Positions 33,290 through 41,144 of a stretch of DNA of 48,493 bases are shown piece by piece. The stretch is from the NCBI RefSeq assembly GCF_014648195.1, contig NZ_BMQQ01000024.1:64455-112947 (forward strand), given 5' to 3'. The notes under the pieces were generated by a model. It saw only the letters and a program-made list of their open reading frames with translations. It was not told the DNA's origin and did no database searches. Each line of letters begins with the position of its first letter. Position 1 is the stretch's first letter. Source of the stretch: Streptomyces purpureus (lineage in GTDB: Bacteria > Actinomycetota > Actinomycetes > Streptomycetales > Streptomycetaceae). The position numbers and the translations under genes are program-made.

Positions 33290-34357
33290 TTGCCGGTCGA
33301 AACCCAGGCGGTGGTGGAGGACCAGGCCGTCACCGCTGCCGGCCCGCGGCCGGGCCGGTCCGCCACGGCTCTGCGGGGAGCGGGCCTGCTGGCCGTGCTC
33401 GCCGCCCTCGTCCTCGTCGGACTGCTCGGCATCTGGGTCGGCACCCGGGGAATCCCGTTCACCTCCACCTGGAGCGTGCTGTGGAACCCCGACGGTTCCG
33501 AAACCTCGATCATCATCCATGACTACCGCGTCCCCAGAACGCTGCTCGGGCTGCTCGTCGGCATGGCCCTCGGCCTCTCCGGCGCGCTGATGCAGGCCCT
33601 GACCCGCAATCCGCTCGCCGAGCCGGGACTCCTCGGCATCAGCCTGGGCTCCTCCGCCGGAGTCGTCGTGGCCATCGCCTTCCTCGGCGTGGGCACCGTC
33701 CTCGGCTACGTCTGGTTCGCCCTCCTCGGCGCGGCCCTGGCCTCCGTGGTCGTCTACACACTGGGGTCCTCGGGCCGCAAGATCGCCACCCCCGACCGGC
33801 TCGTCGTCGCCGGCGCCGCGGTGACCGCGGTGCTCTACGCCTTCAACTCGGCCGTCCTGCTGCTCAATCCCAGGGCCTTCGACCAGTTCCGGTTCTGGAC
33901 GGTGGGCTCCCTCGCGGGCCGCTACTACGACGTCGTGTACGTGATCCTGCCGTTCGTCGCCGTGGGGCTGCTGATCGCCCTCACCCTCGCCCCCTCGCTC
34001 AACGCCCTGGCCCTGGGCGACCAGATGGGCCGGGCCCTGGGAGTCAACGTCACCAGGACGCGGGTGCTGGGAGCCGTCGGCGTCATGCTGCTCTGCGGCG
34101 CGGCGACCGCCGCCGCCGGCCCGATCGCCTTCGTCGGACTCGTCGTTCCGCACATCGCACGGTTCGTCGTCGGCCCCGACCAGCGCTGGGTGATGGCGTA
34201 CTCGATGCTCCTCGCCCCCGTCCTGCTCATCGGAGCCGACGTCCTCGGCCGCGTGCTCGGAGCGCCCGGCGAGATCCAGGTCGGCATCGTCACCGCGTTC
34301 GTCGGGGCGCCGGTGTTCATCGCGCTGTGCCGCCGTCGAAAGCTGGTCATGCTGTGA
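33290..34357 (+). CDS. FecCD-family siderophore ABC permease, subunit 1
   Basis: About 355 residues, polytopic, BtuC/FecCD type. Family landmarks are DYRVPRTLLGLLVGMALGLSGALMQALTRNPLAEPGLLGISLGSSAG and, near the C-terminus, GPIAFVGLVVPHIARFVVGPDQRW. Two TTG codons (33284 and 33290) are possible starts; AGGGGGA at 33276-33282 is only one base from the first but seven from the second, so 33290 is preferred. Forms a heterodimeric channel with the next gene, to which it is joined by a GTGA overlap. Confidence 0.93.
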   Translation: MPVETQAVVEDQAVTAAGPRPGRSATALRGAGLLAVLAALVLVGLLGIWVGTRGIPFTSTWSVLWNPDGSETSIIIHDYRVPRTLLGLLVGMALGLSGALMQALTRNPLAEPGLLGISLGSSAGVVVAIAFLGVGTVLGYVWFALLGAALASVVVYTLGSSGRKIATPDRLVVAGAAVTAVLYAFNSAVLLLNPRAFDQFRFWTVGSLAGRYYDVVYVILPFVAVGLLIALTLAPSLNALALGDQMGRALGVNVTRTRVLGAVGVMLLCGAATAAAGPIAFVGLVVPHIARFVVGPDQRWVMAYSMLLAPVLLIGADVLGRVLGAPGEIQVGIVTAFVGAPVFIALCRRRKLVML

Positions 34358-35475
34358 GCGACGTACGGAAGGCGGACGTCTCCACCGCCAAGAGCTCCCC
34401 GGACTCCGGCCGCGGGCCGGCCCATCGCCCGCGCGTCGTCAGCGGCACGGTGCTGCGCACCCGGGGCGGCGCGCTGTCCGTACGGTTCCAGGGCCGGACC
34501 GTTGCCGTCACGGCCGCCCTGCTCACCGTCCTCGTCGCCGTCATGCTCACCACGCTCACCACCGGCGACTTCGAACTGACCGTCGGCGAAGTCCTCCAGG
34601 CCGTCTTCGGCAACGGCTCCGGCGGCGCCGACTTCATCGTGAACACCCTGCGCATGCCCCGCCTGCTGACCGCGCTCTGCGTCGGCGCCGCCCTCGCCGT
34701 CAGCGGCGCCATCCTGACCAGCCTGACCGGCAACGCGCTGGGCAGTCCGGACATCATCGGCTTCACCAACGGCTCGGCAGTCGGGGCGCTCGTCGTCATC
34801 ATCGTGCTGCACGGCAGCATGACCCAGATCGCGCTCGGCGCACTGATCGGCGGCCTCGCCACCGCGGCCGCCGTGTACTTGCTCATGCTCGGCCGCGGCC
34901 TGCAGGGCTTCCGCCTGATCGTCATCGGCATCGGGGTGAGCGCGCTGCTGCTCGCCGTCAACTCCTACCTGATCACCCGCGCGACCTTCCAGGAGGCCCT
35001 GGAGGCCCAGGCGTGGCTGATCGGAAGCCTTGGCAACAGGGGCTGGCAGCACGCGAACGCCATCCTCCTCGCCGTCGCCGTGCTCCTCCCGCCCGCCTTC
35101 TACTTCTCCCGCCGCCTGTCCATGGTGGAGATGGGCGACATCACCGCCATGGCCCTCGGGGTCAACGTGGCGCGCACACGCGCGGTGCTGCTCCTCATCA
35201 GCGTCGCCCTCGCCGCCTTCGCCACCGCGGTGACCGGCCCCATCTGGTTCATCGCGCTGGCGGCGCCCCAGCTGGCCCGGCGGCTGACCCGCTCGTCCGG
35301 CCCCGCGCTGCTGCCCGCCGCCGTCATGGGCGCCCTGCTCCTGGCCGCGAGCGACCTCGCCGCCCAGCGCCTGTTCTCCCCGGCGCTGCTCCCGGTGGGC
35401 ACGGCCACCGGCACCATCGGCGGGCTGTACCTCATCTGGCTGCTGATCACCGAGTCGCGAAAGAGCCGCGCATGA
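34354..35475 (+). CDS. FecCD-family siderophore ABC permease, subunit 2
   Basis: 373 residues starting at the GTG overlapping the stop of subunit 1. After ~45 hydrophilic residues come the helices of a FecCD permease: TLRMPRLLTALCVGAALAVSGAILTSLTGNALGSPDIIGFTNGSAVG and the loop that docks on the ATPase, GPIWFIALAAPQLARRLT. Its stop overlaps the ATPase ATG. It completes the importer permease pair. Confidence 0.93.
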   Translation: MSDVRKADVSTAKSSPDSGRGPAHRPRVVSGTVLRTRGGALSVRFQGRTVAVTAALLTVLVAVMLTTLTTGDFELTVGEVLQAVFGNGSGGADFIVNTLRMPRLLTALCVGAALAVSGAILTSLTGNALGSPDIIGFTNGSAVGALVVIIVLHGSMTQIALGALIGGLATAAAVYLLMLGRGLQGFRLIVIGIGVSALLLAVNSYLITRATFQEALEAQAWLIGSLGNRGWQHANAILLAVAVLLPPAFYFSRRLSMVEMGDITAMALGVNVARTRAVLLLISVALAAFATAVTGPIWFIALAAPQLARRLTRSSGPALLPAAVMGALLLAASDLAAQRLFSPALLPVGTATGTIGGLYLIWLLITESRKSRA

Positions 35476-36344
35476 CTGGAACGAACGCCCCGACACCCCG
35501 GCTGCGCGCCGAGGACCTGACACTCTCCTACGACCGGCGGACCGTCGCCACCCACCTCGGCGTCGACATCCCCGACCACTCCTTCACCGTGATCATCGGG
35601 CCGAACGCCTGCGGCAAGTCCACCCTCCTCAAGGCACTCGCCCGGATGCTCAAGCCGAGCGAAGGCCAGGTGTACCTCGACGGCGCGGCCATCGCCTCGT
35701 ACCGCTCACGCGAGGTCGCCCGCCGGCTCGGGCTGCTCCCGCAGTCCTCGACGGCGCCCGGCGGCATCACCGTCGGCGACCTCGTGGCGCGGGGCCGCTA
35801 CCCCCACCAGGGACTGCTGAAGCAGTGGTCCGCCGAGGACGAGGCCGCCGTTGTCGAGGCGATGCGCCAGACCGGCGTCCTGGAACTCGCCGACCGGCCC
35901 GTCGACGACCTCTCGGGCGGCCAGCGCCAGCGCGTCTGGCTCTCCATGGTGCTGGCCCAGCAGACCTCCATCCTGCTCCTGGACGAACCCACCACCTTCC
36001 TCGACATCGCCCACCAGGTCGAAGTCCTGGACCTGTGCGCCGAGTTGCACGCCCGCAAGGGACACACGGTCGTGGCGGTGCTGCACGACCTCAACCAAGC
36101 CTGCCGCTACGCCACCCACCTCATCGTCATGCGGCCGGGCGGCACGGTCGCCGCGGTGGGCGACCCGGCCACCGTCATGACCGCCGAGCTGGTCGAGGAC
36201 GTCTTCGGGCTGCCCTGCCGGATCATCGACGACCCCGAGACCGGCACACCCCTGATGGTGCCGGCCGCGCCCAGGCGCCACGAGCCGCAGGACGGCGACG
36301 GCTCCACCTCCGTCGCCGGCACCGTGATGGCCGAAACCCGTTAG
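35472..36344 (+). CDS. siderophore ABC importer ATPase (FecE/FepC type)
   Basis: 290 residues. Walker A IIGPNACGKSTLL, Q-loop LLPQSS, signature LSGGQRQRVWLSMVLAQ, Walker B ILLLDEPTTFLD and H-loop AVLHDLNQA are all intact. ATG overlaps the preceding stop (ATGA). It powers import of ferric siderophore with the two permeases and the lipoprotein receptor at 13.8 kb. Twelve bases separate it from the amidohydrolase gene. Confidence 0.95.
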   Translation: MTGTNAPTPRLRAEDLTLSYDRRTVATHLGVDIPDHSFTVIIGPNACGKSTLLKALARMLKPSEGQVYLDGAAIASYRSREVARRLGLLPQSSTAPGGITVGDLVARGRYPHQGLLKQWSAEDEAAVVEAMRQTGVLELADRPVDDLSGGQRQRVWLSMVLAQQTSILLLDEPTTFLDIAHQVEVLDLCAELHARKGHTVVAVLHDLNQACRYATHLIVMRPGGTVAAVGDPATVMTAELVEDVFGLPCRIIDDPETGTPLMVPAAPRRHEPQDGDGSTSVAGTVMAETR

Positions 36345-36356
36345 GACGGACTGTCC

Positions 36357-37946
36357 ATGATGCTCTGTACGAGGCTGACGAACGCCAACATCCTCACCAT
36401 GGACCCGGACCACCCGGTCGCCCGCGACCTGGGCATCTGGCAAGGCCGGATCGTGGGTCTGGACGAGGCCGTGACCTCGCTGCCCGCCCGGGAGGTCGTC
36501 GACCTCCAGGGCGCCACCGTGCTCCCCGGCTTCATCGACAGCCACGTCCACCTGGCGTGGACCGGACTGAAGGCGAGCTCCCCGAGCATCGCCGGACTCC
36601 ACAGCGTCGACGACGTCCTCCAGGCCGTCGAGAAGGCCGCCTCCCGCAAGGGCGCGCCCGGCCAGTGGGTGCACATCGGCGGCTACGACCAGCGGGCCCT
36701 CGGGCGCCACCTGACCGCTGCCGAGCTGGACCGCGTCAGCCACGGCCGCCGGCTGTTCCTCATGCATGACTCCGGCCACGCCTGTGTGGTCAACAGCGCC
36801 GTCCTCGACCTCCTCCCGGACGGCGTCCCCCACGACAACGGCCTCCTCGTCGAGGCCGCCATGGGGGCCGTACGGCGCCTGCGCCTGCCGTACTCGCAAG
36901 CGGAGCTCGCCGACGCGATCGAGCACGCCGGCCGCGCCTGCCTCGCCGAAGGCATCACGGCCTGCGCCGAGGCCGGAATCGGCGGCGGCCTGCTCGGCCA
37001 CAGCCCCGTCGAGCTCGGCGCGTACCAACTCCTGCGGGACCAGGGCCGGCTGCCACTGCGGATCCAGGTCATGCCGGGCGGCGACACCCTGCGGCCGGTC
37101 GGCGCCCACGAGCACGACGGCATCCCTCGCGGGCTCGACCTCGGCCTGCGCACCGGCTTCGGCGACGACTGGCTGTCCATCGGCGCGCTCAAGATCTACA
37201 CCGACGGCGGCATGATGGCGCGCACGGCCGCCCTCACCGAGCCGTACGAGGGCATGACCCACACCGGCCAGCTCCAGGACGACCCCGAGCGCCTCACGGA
37301 CCTCGTCGTGGACGGCCACCTCGCGGGCTGGCAGCTCGCCGTCCACGCCATCGGCGACCGCGCCGCGGACCTCGCCCTGGACGCCCTGGAGCGCGCCCAG
37401 AAGCTGCGGCCGCGCCCCGACGCCCGCCACCGCGTCGAGCACGCCGGGCTGATCCGCCCCGACCAGCTCGCGCGCTTCGCCCAGCTCGGCGTCAGCGCGG
37501 TCGTCCAGCCCAACTTCCTGCGCTACTTCGGCGACGACTACGCCACCGTCATGGGCGAGCGGCGGGCCCCGTGGATGTACCGCGGCCGGGGCTTCCTCAA
37601 CCACGGTGTGACACTCGTCGGCAGCTCCGACCGGCCCGTCACGGACGGATCCCCGCTGCGCGCCGTCCAGTTCATGGTCGAGCGCGCGTCCGCGTCCGGC
37701 CGGCTGATCGGCCCCGACGAGGCCGTCACCGTCGACGAGGCCCTGCGCGCCTACACCGTCGCCGGCGCGTACGCCTGCCACTGGGACGACAGCGCCGGCA
37801 CCCTCGCCCCCGGCAAGCGGGCGGACCTGGTGGTCCTCGGCGACGACCCGCGGCGCGTCGATCCCTCCCGGATCGGGGACATCGAGGTCGTGACGACGCT
37901 CGTGGACGGCCGCGACACGAAGGAGACGTGGACGACGCCCCTGTAG
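36357..37946 (+). CDS. YtcJ-like metal-dependent amidohydrolase in the uptake operon
   Basis: 529 residues, amidohydrolase_3 family. Metal-site features: HVHL after PGFIDS (near 63-65), IGDRA preceded by VHA, VEHAGLI, and a C-terminal GSSDRPV aspartate, followed by the composite-domain end LAPGKRADLVVLGDDP. Family members hydrolyse C-N bonds, including N-formyl and other N-acyl amides. Cotranscription with the importer suggests action on imported ferric siderophore, for example deformylation or opening of a hydroxamate or diketopiperazine amide to release iron; this is a hypothesis. ATG 36357 or ATG 36360 may be the start. Confidence 0.85.
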   Translation: MMLCTRLTNANILTMDPDHPVARDLGIWQGRIVGLDEAVTSLPAREVVDLQGATVLPGFIDSHVHLAWTGLKASSPSIAGLHSVDDVLQAVEKAASRKGAPGQWVHIGGYDQRALGRHLTAAELDRVSHGRRLFLMHDSGHACVVNSAVLDLLPDGVPHDNGLLVEAAMGAVRRLRLPYSQAELADAIEHAGRACLAEGITACAEAGIGGGLLGHSPVELGAYQLLRDQGRLPLRIQVMPGGDTLRPVGAHEHDGIPRGLDLGLRTGFGDDWLSIGALKIYTDGGMMARTAALTEPYEGMTHTGQLQDDPERLTDLVVDGHLAGWQLAVHAIGDRAADLALDALERAQKLRPRPDARHRVEHAGLIRPDQLARFAQLGVSAVVQPNFLRYFGDDYATVMGERRAPWMYRGRGFLNHGVTLVGSSDRPVTDGSPLRAVQFMVERASASGRLIGPDEAVTVDEALRAYTVAGAYACHWDDSAGTLAPGKRADLVVLGDDPRRVDPSRIGDIEVVTTLVDGRDTKETWTTPL

Positions 37947-37988
37947 CCAGGGGGCGCCGCAACTGGGCCCAGCGGCTTGGAGATTCAC

Positions 37989-38007
37989 TTAGGTAAGGCT
38001 AACCTTA
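37989..38007 (+). promoter_or_regulatory. iron box 6 (upstream of GNAT gene)
   Basis: TTAGGTAAGGCTAACCTTA, 17 of 19 consensus matches, the best in the window, 75 bp before the GNAT start. Confidence 0.9.
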
Positions 38008-38081
38008 GTTTTACCGTTCCTGGAGGTGCCTCGGCGATCCGGCCGCCCCTTCGCGCACGGTGGAACCAAGGAAGGAACGCC

Positions 38082-38573
38082 TTGATCACGGCCCCGCCAC
38101 CCCTCGCCGCCCTCCATGTGCGCCCCGCCCGCCCCGGCGACGCGGCCGCCCTCGCCGCCCTGTCCGAGCCGTTCGTCCGCTCGGGCGCGCTGCGGGAGCG
38201 GCCGTTACGTCTCTACGCCGCCCACACGGCCGACTTCCTCGTGGCCGAGGCGCACGACGGCTCGCTCGAAGGCTGCCTCGGCTTGCGGTTCCACCCGGCC
38301 GCGGCCCCCGAGGGGCGTCCCGCCGGGGTCCTCTACAACTTCTGCGTCGCCCGCCGACGGCAGGGCAGCGGCCTCGGCGCACGGCTCCTCGGCGCCGCAC
38401 TGGCCAGGGCGCGGACCCAGTCCCTCGCCGCCCTGTTCACCGCGACCACCGGCAGCGGGCGTCTCTTCGTGCGGTACGGCTTCGCCCCGGCCCCCCTGAG
38501 CGCGGCCCCCGCGGCATGGGCGCGGGCCGTGGACCCGCGCCGCGGGGCGCGGGTCCTCGCCCGTACGCTCTGA
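38082..38573 (+). CDS. GNAT acetyltransferase resembling N-acetylglutamate synthase (ArgA-like)
   Basis: 163 residues from TTG 38082 (GAAGGA five bases upstream). The GNAT core is VRPARPGDAAALAAL, DFLVAEAHDG, LYNFCVARRRQGSGLGARLL (acetyl-CoA loop R-R-Q-G-S-G-L-G) and LFVRYGF. The spacing of RSGALRERPLRLY...DFLVAE and LAALFTATT...FVRYGF resembles actinobacterial single-domain N-acetylglutamate synthases (Rv2747 type) more than generic GNATs. It has its own strong iron box and ends 16 bp from a convergent N-acetylglutamate kinase gene, itself iron-boxed. Likely role: first step of ornithine synthesis for the siderophore. Alternative: N-acetylation of the peptide, since foroxymithine carries an acetyl group. 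Confidence 0.75.
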   Translation: MITAPPPLAALHVRPARPGDAAALAALSEPFVRSGALRERPLRLYAAHTADFLVAEAHDGSLEGCLGLRFHPAAAPEGRPAGVLYNFCVARRRQGSGLGARLLGAALARARTQSLAALFTATTGSGRLFVRYGFAPAPLSAAPAAWARAVDPRRGARVLARTL

Positions 38574-38589
38574 CGGCCGCAAGGACCTC

Positions 38590-39522
38590 TCAGGGACCGG
38601 CCGGGGGCCCGGACGGCACGTCGTCCGGGACGACCGTCGTCCCCGGGCTCTTCTCGGAGAGGACCGCGTCCAGCACCGCGTGCGGCACCCGGCCGTCGAG
38701 GACCTGGGCCCGGCCGACCCCCGCCCTGACGGCCCGCAGGCAGCCCTCCATCTTCGGGAGCATCCCGCTCGCGAGCCCCGGAAGCAGCGCCCCCAACTCG
38801 GCGGCGGTCAGCCGCTCGATCACCTCCGCGCTGCGCGGCCAGTCCGCGTACAGCCCCTCGACATCGGTGAGGACCACCAGCCGGTCGGCGCCGAGGGCGA
38901 CCGCCAGCGCCGAGGCAGCGAGATCGGCGTTGACGTTGTACACCTCACCGTCCGTGCCGCGCGCGACGGGGGAGACGACCGGGATACGTCCCTGGTCCAG
39001 CAACGCCCGTACGGTGCCCGCGTCCACGGCCACGATGTCGCCGACGAGACCGATGTCCACGAGCCGCCCGTCCACCCGCGCCGGGCGCCGTACGGCGGTC
39101 ATCGTGTGGGCGTCCTCGCCCGACAGGCCCACGGCGAAGGGCCCATGGGCGTTGATGGCGCCGACCAGCTCTCGCTGGACCCGCCCCGTCAGCACCATCC
39201 GGACCACGTCCATGGTCTCCGGGGTGGTCACCCGCAGACCGGCCTCGAACCGGCTCTCCAGCCCGAGCCGGTCGAGCATCGTGCTGATCTGCGGGCCGCC
39301 GCCGTGCACCACGACCGGCATCAGGCCGGCGTGCCACAGCTCCACCACGTCCCGTGCGAACGCCTGCTGGAGCGTGTCGTCGACCATGGCGTTGCCGCCG
39401 AACTTGACGACGACCGTGCGGCCCTGGAGCTCCTCGCGCCACGTCTGGTGCCCGGCGCGCGGACCGGCCTCGGTCACCGGCTGTTCCACGGCTGTACGCA
39501 TGTGTGTCCCCGCTTCTCTCAT
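38590..39522 (-). CDS. argB: acetylglutamate kinase paralogue (ArgB)
   Basis: 310 residues. Amino acid kinase fold with VVVKFGGNAMVDD (K40), VVVHGGGPQIS (71-80), GLSGEDAHTM, VNADLAASALAVALGADRLVVLTDVEGLY and GMLPKMEGCLRAV, all acetylglutamate kinase hallmarks. It phosphorylates N-acetylglutamate, the committing step to ornithine. The C-terminal region, which holds arginine-feedback residues in sensitive enzymes, reads SEKSPGTTVVPDD and differs from the usual TDxGxGTMVV. The ATG overlaps the SIP stop (ATGA at 39519-39522), making it the last gene of an iron-boxed operon. A siderophore-dedicated copy, distinct from a chromosomal arginine operon, is the best reading. Confidence 0.9.
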   Translation of the reverse strand: MREAGTHMRTAVEQPVTEAGPRAGHQTWREELQGRTVVVKFGGNAMVDDTLQQAFARDVVELWHAGLMPVVVHGGGPQISTMLDRLGLESRFEAGLRVTTPETMDVVRMVLTGRVQRELVGAINAHGPFAVGLSGEDAHTMTAVRRPARVDGRLVDIGLVGDIVAVDAGTVRALLDQGRIPVVSPVARGTDGEVYNVNADLAASALAVALGADRLVVLTDVEGLYADWPRSAEVIERLTAAELGALLPGLASGMLPKMEGCLRAVRAGVGRAQVLDGRVPHAVLDAVLSEKSPGTTVVPDDVPSGPPAGP

Positions 39523-40238
39523 GTCGCTCTCCAGTAGCCGAGGGCGTGCAACCGCTCCTTGGGCAGGGCGAGTTGCTTGCGCGCGAAGGTGGCCAGCGAG
39601 CGTGTGGTCGTGGTGTCGCAGGCGATCCAGAGATAGGAGCCGTCGTCCAGGAGGTCCGGCAGCGCGCTCCGCACGGTGTCCACGAGGTGGGCCCCGCCGT
39701 CCCGTCGTGGCACCCGGACGACCTCGTGGTGCGCCGAGCCGGGCCGTGGCGGGCGGTCGTCGTCCAGGGGATGGGCCGTCTCGAACCATACGGTGGCGGG
39801 AGTCAGCGGCATCGCGTCGAGCAGCGAGTCGACGGCGGGCCGGGACGCCGGATCGCCCACGACGAGCAGCTGCGACGGCAGGGGGTCCGGCACGGCGAAC
39901 TCCGAGCCCTGGACGGTCGCTTCGACGGTGTCGCCGGGCCGCGCGGCCCGGGCCCAGTCGCTGGCGCAGCCGGCGTGCAGGACGAAGTCCACGTCGAACG
40001 TGCCGGCGGACGGGTCCGGGTTCACCAGGGTGTAGCCGCGTTGATGGGGCCGGCCCGCGTTGTCGAACCAGAGGCGGACCCACATCGTCGGATGGGTGCC
40101 TGTCGCCCCGAGCATGCCCCCGTCGGAGAAGGAGAGCCGGTGGAGCCGGTCGGAGATCCGCTCGTTGTGCCGGACCGTGAAGGTGAAGTCCTTGCCTCGC
40201 ATGAGCTTGAGGACGGCGCCCTGCCAGCCGTGTCCCAT
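39519..40238 (-). CDS. siderophore-interacting protein (flavin ferric-siderophore reductase)
   Basis: 239 residues of the SIP/ViuB family. FAD motif R67-G-Y69-T70 in QRGYTLVNPD, DFVLHAGCASDWARAARPGD (family signature), and nucleotide region VVGDPASRPAV near 126-136, with C-terminal YLWIACDTTTTRSL. It reduces ferric siderophore to release iron in the cytoplasm. GGGGGA precedes ATG 40238. It lies 49 bp downstream of the DUF2470 gene and overlaps argB, so iron box 7 probably controls all three. Confidence 0.93.
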   Translation of the reverse strand: MGHGWQGAVLKLMRGKDFTFTVRHNERISDRLHRLSFSDGGMLGATGTHPTMWVRLWFDNAGRPHQRGYTLVNPDPSAGTFDVDFVLHAGCASDWARAARPGDTVEATVQGSEFAVPDPLPSQLLVVGDPASRPAVDSLLDAMPLTPATVWFETAHPLDDDRPPRPGSAHHEVVRVPRRDGGAHLVDTVRSALPDLLDDGSYLWIACDTTTTRSLATFARKQLALPKERLHALGYWRAT

Positions 40239-40287
40239 GTCGTTGTCCCCCGGGGGTGGTTGGAGTGGATGCGCGATGAGGTGCCCG

Positions 40288-41004
40288 TCAGGGGCGGGTG
40301 GACGTGTGGTGCCGGTGCGGGCAGTCGCGGGGCGCGGTGAGGAGCTGCCGGATCCGCTCGCCGGCCTCGGCGGCGTCGCGCGCGGGCGCCGGGAAGAGCA
40401 GCCGGACGTCGCAGTGTCCGACGGGGTACTCGCAGCGCAGGGTGATGGCGTGACGGTCCAGCGCGTACGGCAGGGCGCGGACCATGCCGTACGGCAGCCG
40501 CGCCCCGGCGAGCCCGACCAGATCGTCCATCAGCTCCTCGTGCGCATCGACGAGGTGGGTCAGCATCGCGGCCTCCTCGACGGCGAGAGGGTCGGGCTCG
40601 GCCAGGGTGACCTCGTCCAGGCCCACGTCCACCGCGCCCGCCGGTGTCCGGAGCCAGACGCGCGCGGTGTCCAGCCGCAGGGCGCCGCCGTCCGCCGGGG
40701 CGAGCCACCCGGAGACCGTCACCCTGGCCCGGACGCGGTCACGGACCGCGCTGGGCGCGATGTCGGTGAACTCCAGCAGGGCGGCCAGGCTGCCGCGCGG
40801 CGACTCGGCGGCCTCCCGCCCCAGCGGGCTGCCGGCCGGCGGGTGGAGCGTGATCTGCCCCTGTGCGCTGACGGAGTGCATGCCGATCAGGTCGTAGTCC
40901 TGCCCGGCGGTGGTGAGGGACAGCGAGACCGCGCGGGCCAGAACGGAGCGCACCCGCTCCGCGGGGGTCGGCTCAGGCAGGGCGGTGGCGGCGTGAGTGC
41001 TCAA
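40288..41004 (-). CDS. DUF2470-domain protein
   Basis: About 238 residues from TTG 41004, chosen for the GGAG five bases upstream. The N-terminal half has a split-barrel look (YDLIGMHSVSAQGQITLHPP), and the C-terminal DUF2470 region includes EEAAMLTHLVDAHEELMDDLVGLAG and CEYPVGHCDVRLLFP. DUF2470 occurs at the C-terminus of HugZ-type haem-degrading split-barrel proteins and next to siderophore reductases. Direct iron or haem binding is possible but no ligand is identified; the C-terminus CPHRHHTSTRP is histidine-rich. First gene of the iron-boxed minus-strand operon. Confidence 0.8.
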   Translation of the reverse strand: MSTHAATALPEPTPAERVRSVLARAVSLSLTTAGQDYDLIGMHSVSAQGQITLHPPAGSPLGREAAESPRGSLAALLEFTDIAPSAVRDRVRARVTVSGWLAPADGGALRLDTARVWLRTPAGAVDVGLDEVTLAEPDPLAVEEAAMLTHLVDAHEELMDDLVGLAGARLPYGMVRALPYALDRHAITLRCEYPVGHCDVRLLFPAPARDAAEAGERIRQLLTAPRDCPHRHHTSTRP

Positions 41005-41032
41005 CGGGACTCCAGGCGGACAGCGGACGTAT

Positions 41033-41051
41033 TGAGGTAAGGCTAACCTTA
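41033..41051 (-). promoter_or_regulatory. iron box 7 (upstream of DUF2470-SIP-argB operon)
   Basis: Plus-strand text TGAGGTAAGGCTAACCTTA, 16 of 19 consensus matches, 29 bp before the DUF2470 start. It nearly repeats box 6. The divergent amidase has a separate promoter about 60 bp away and may or may not be affected. Confidence 0.88.
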
Positions 41052-41108
41052 CTTTTGTCGGCGCGGTAAGAGGTGAGCGGGGTCCGCTCTCGGGCCGGAG
41101 CGAGGGGG

Positions 41109-41137
41109 CTGACACCTTCCCTACTCTCCAGTAGGCT
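41109..41137 (+). promoter_or_regulatory. promoter of leaderless amidase gene
   Basis: -35 CTGACA (41109-41114) and -10 TAGGCT (41132-41137) with a 17-bp spacer, the -10 ending seven bases before ATG 41145. This is a textbook vegetative Streptomyces promoter for a leaderless transcript. Confidence 0.7.
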
Positions 41138-41144
41138 CCCCGCC

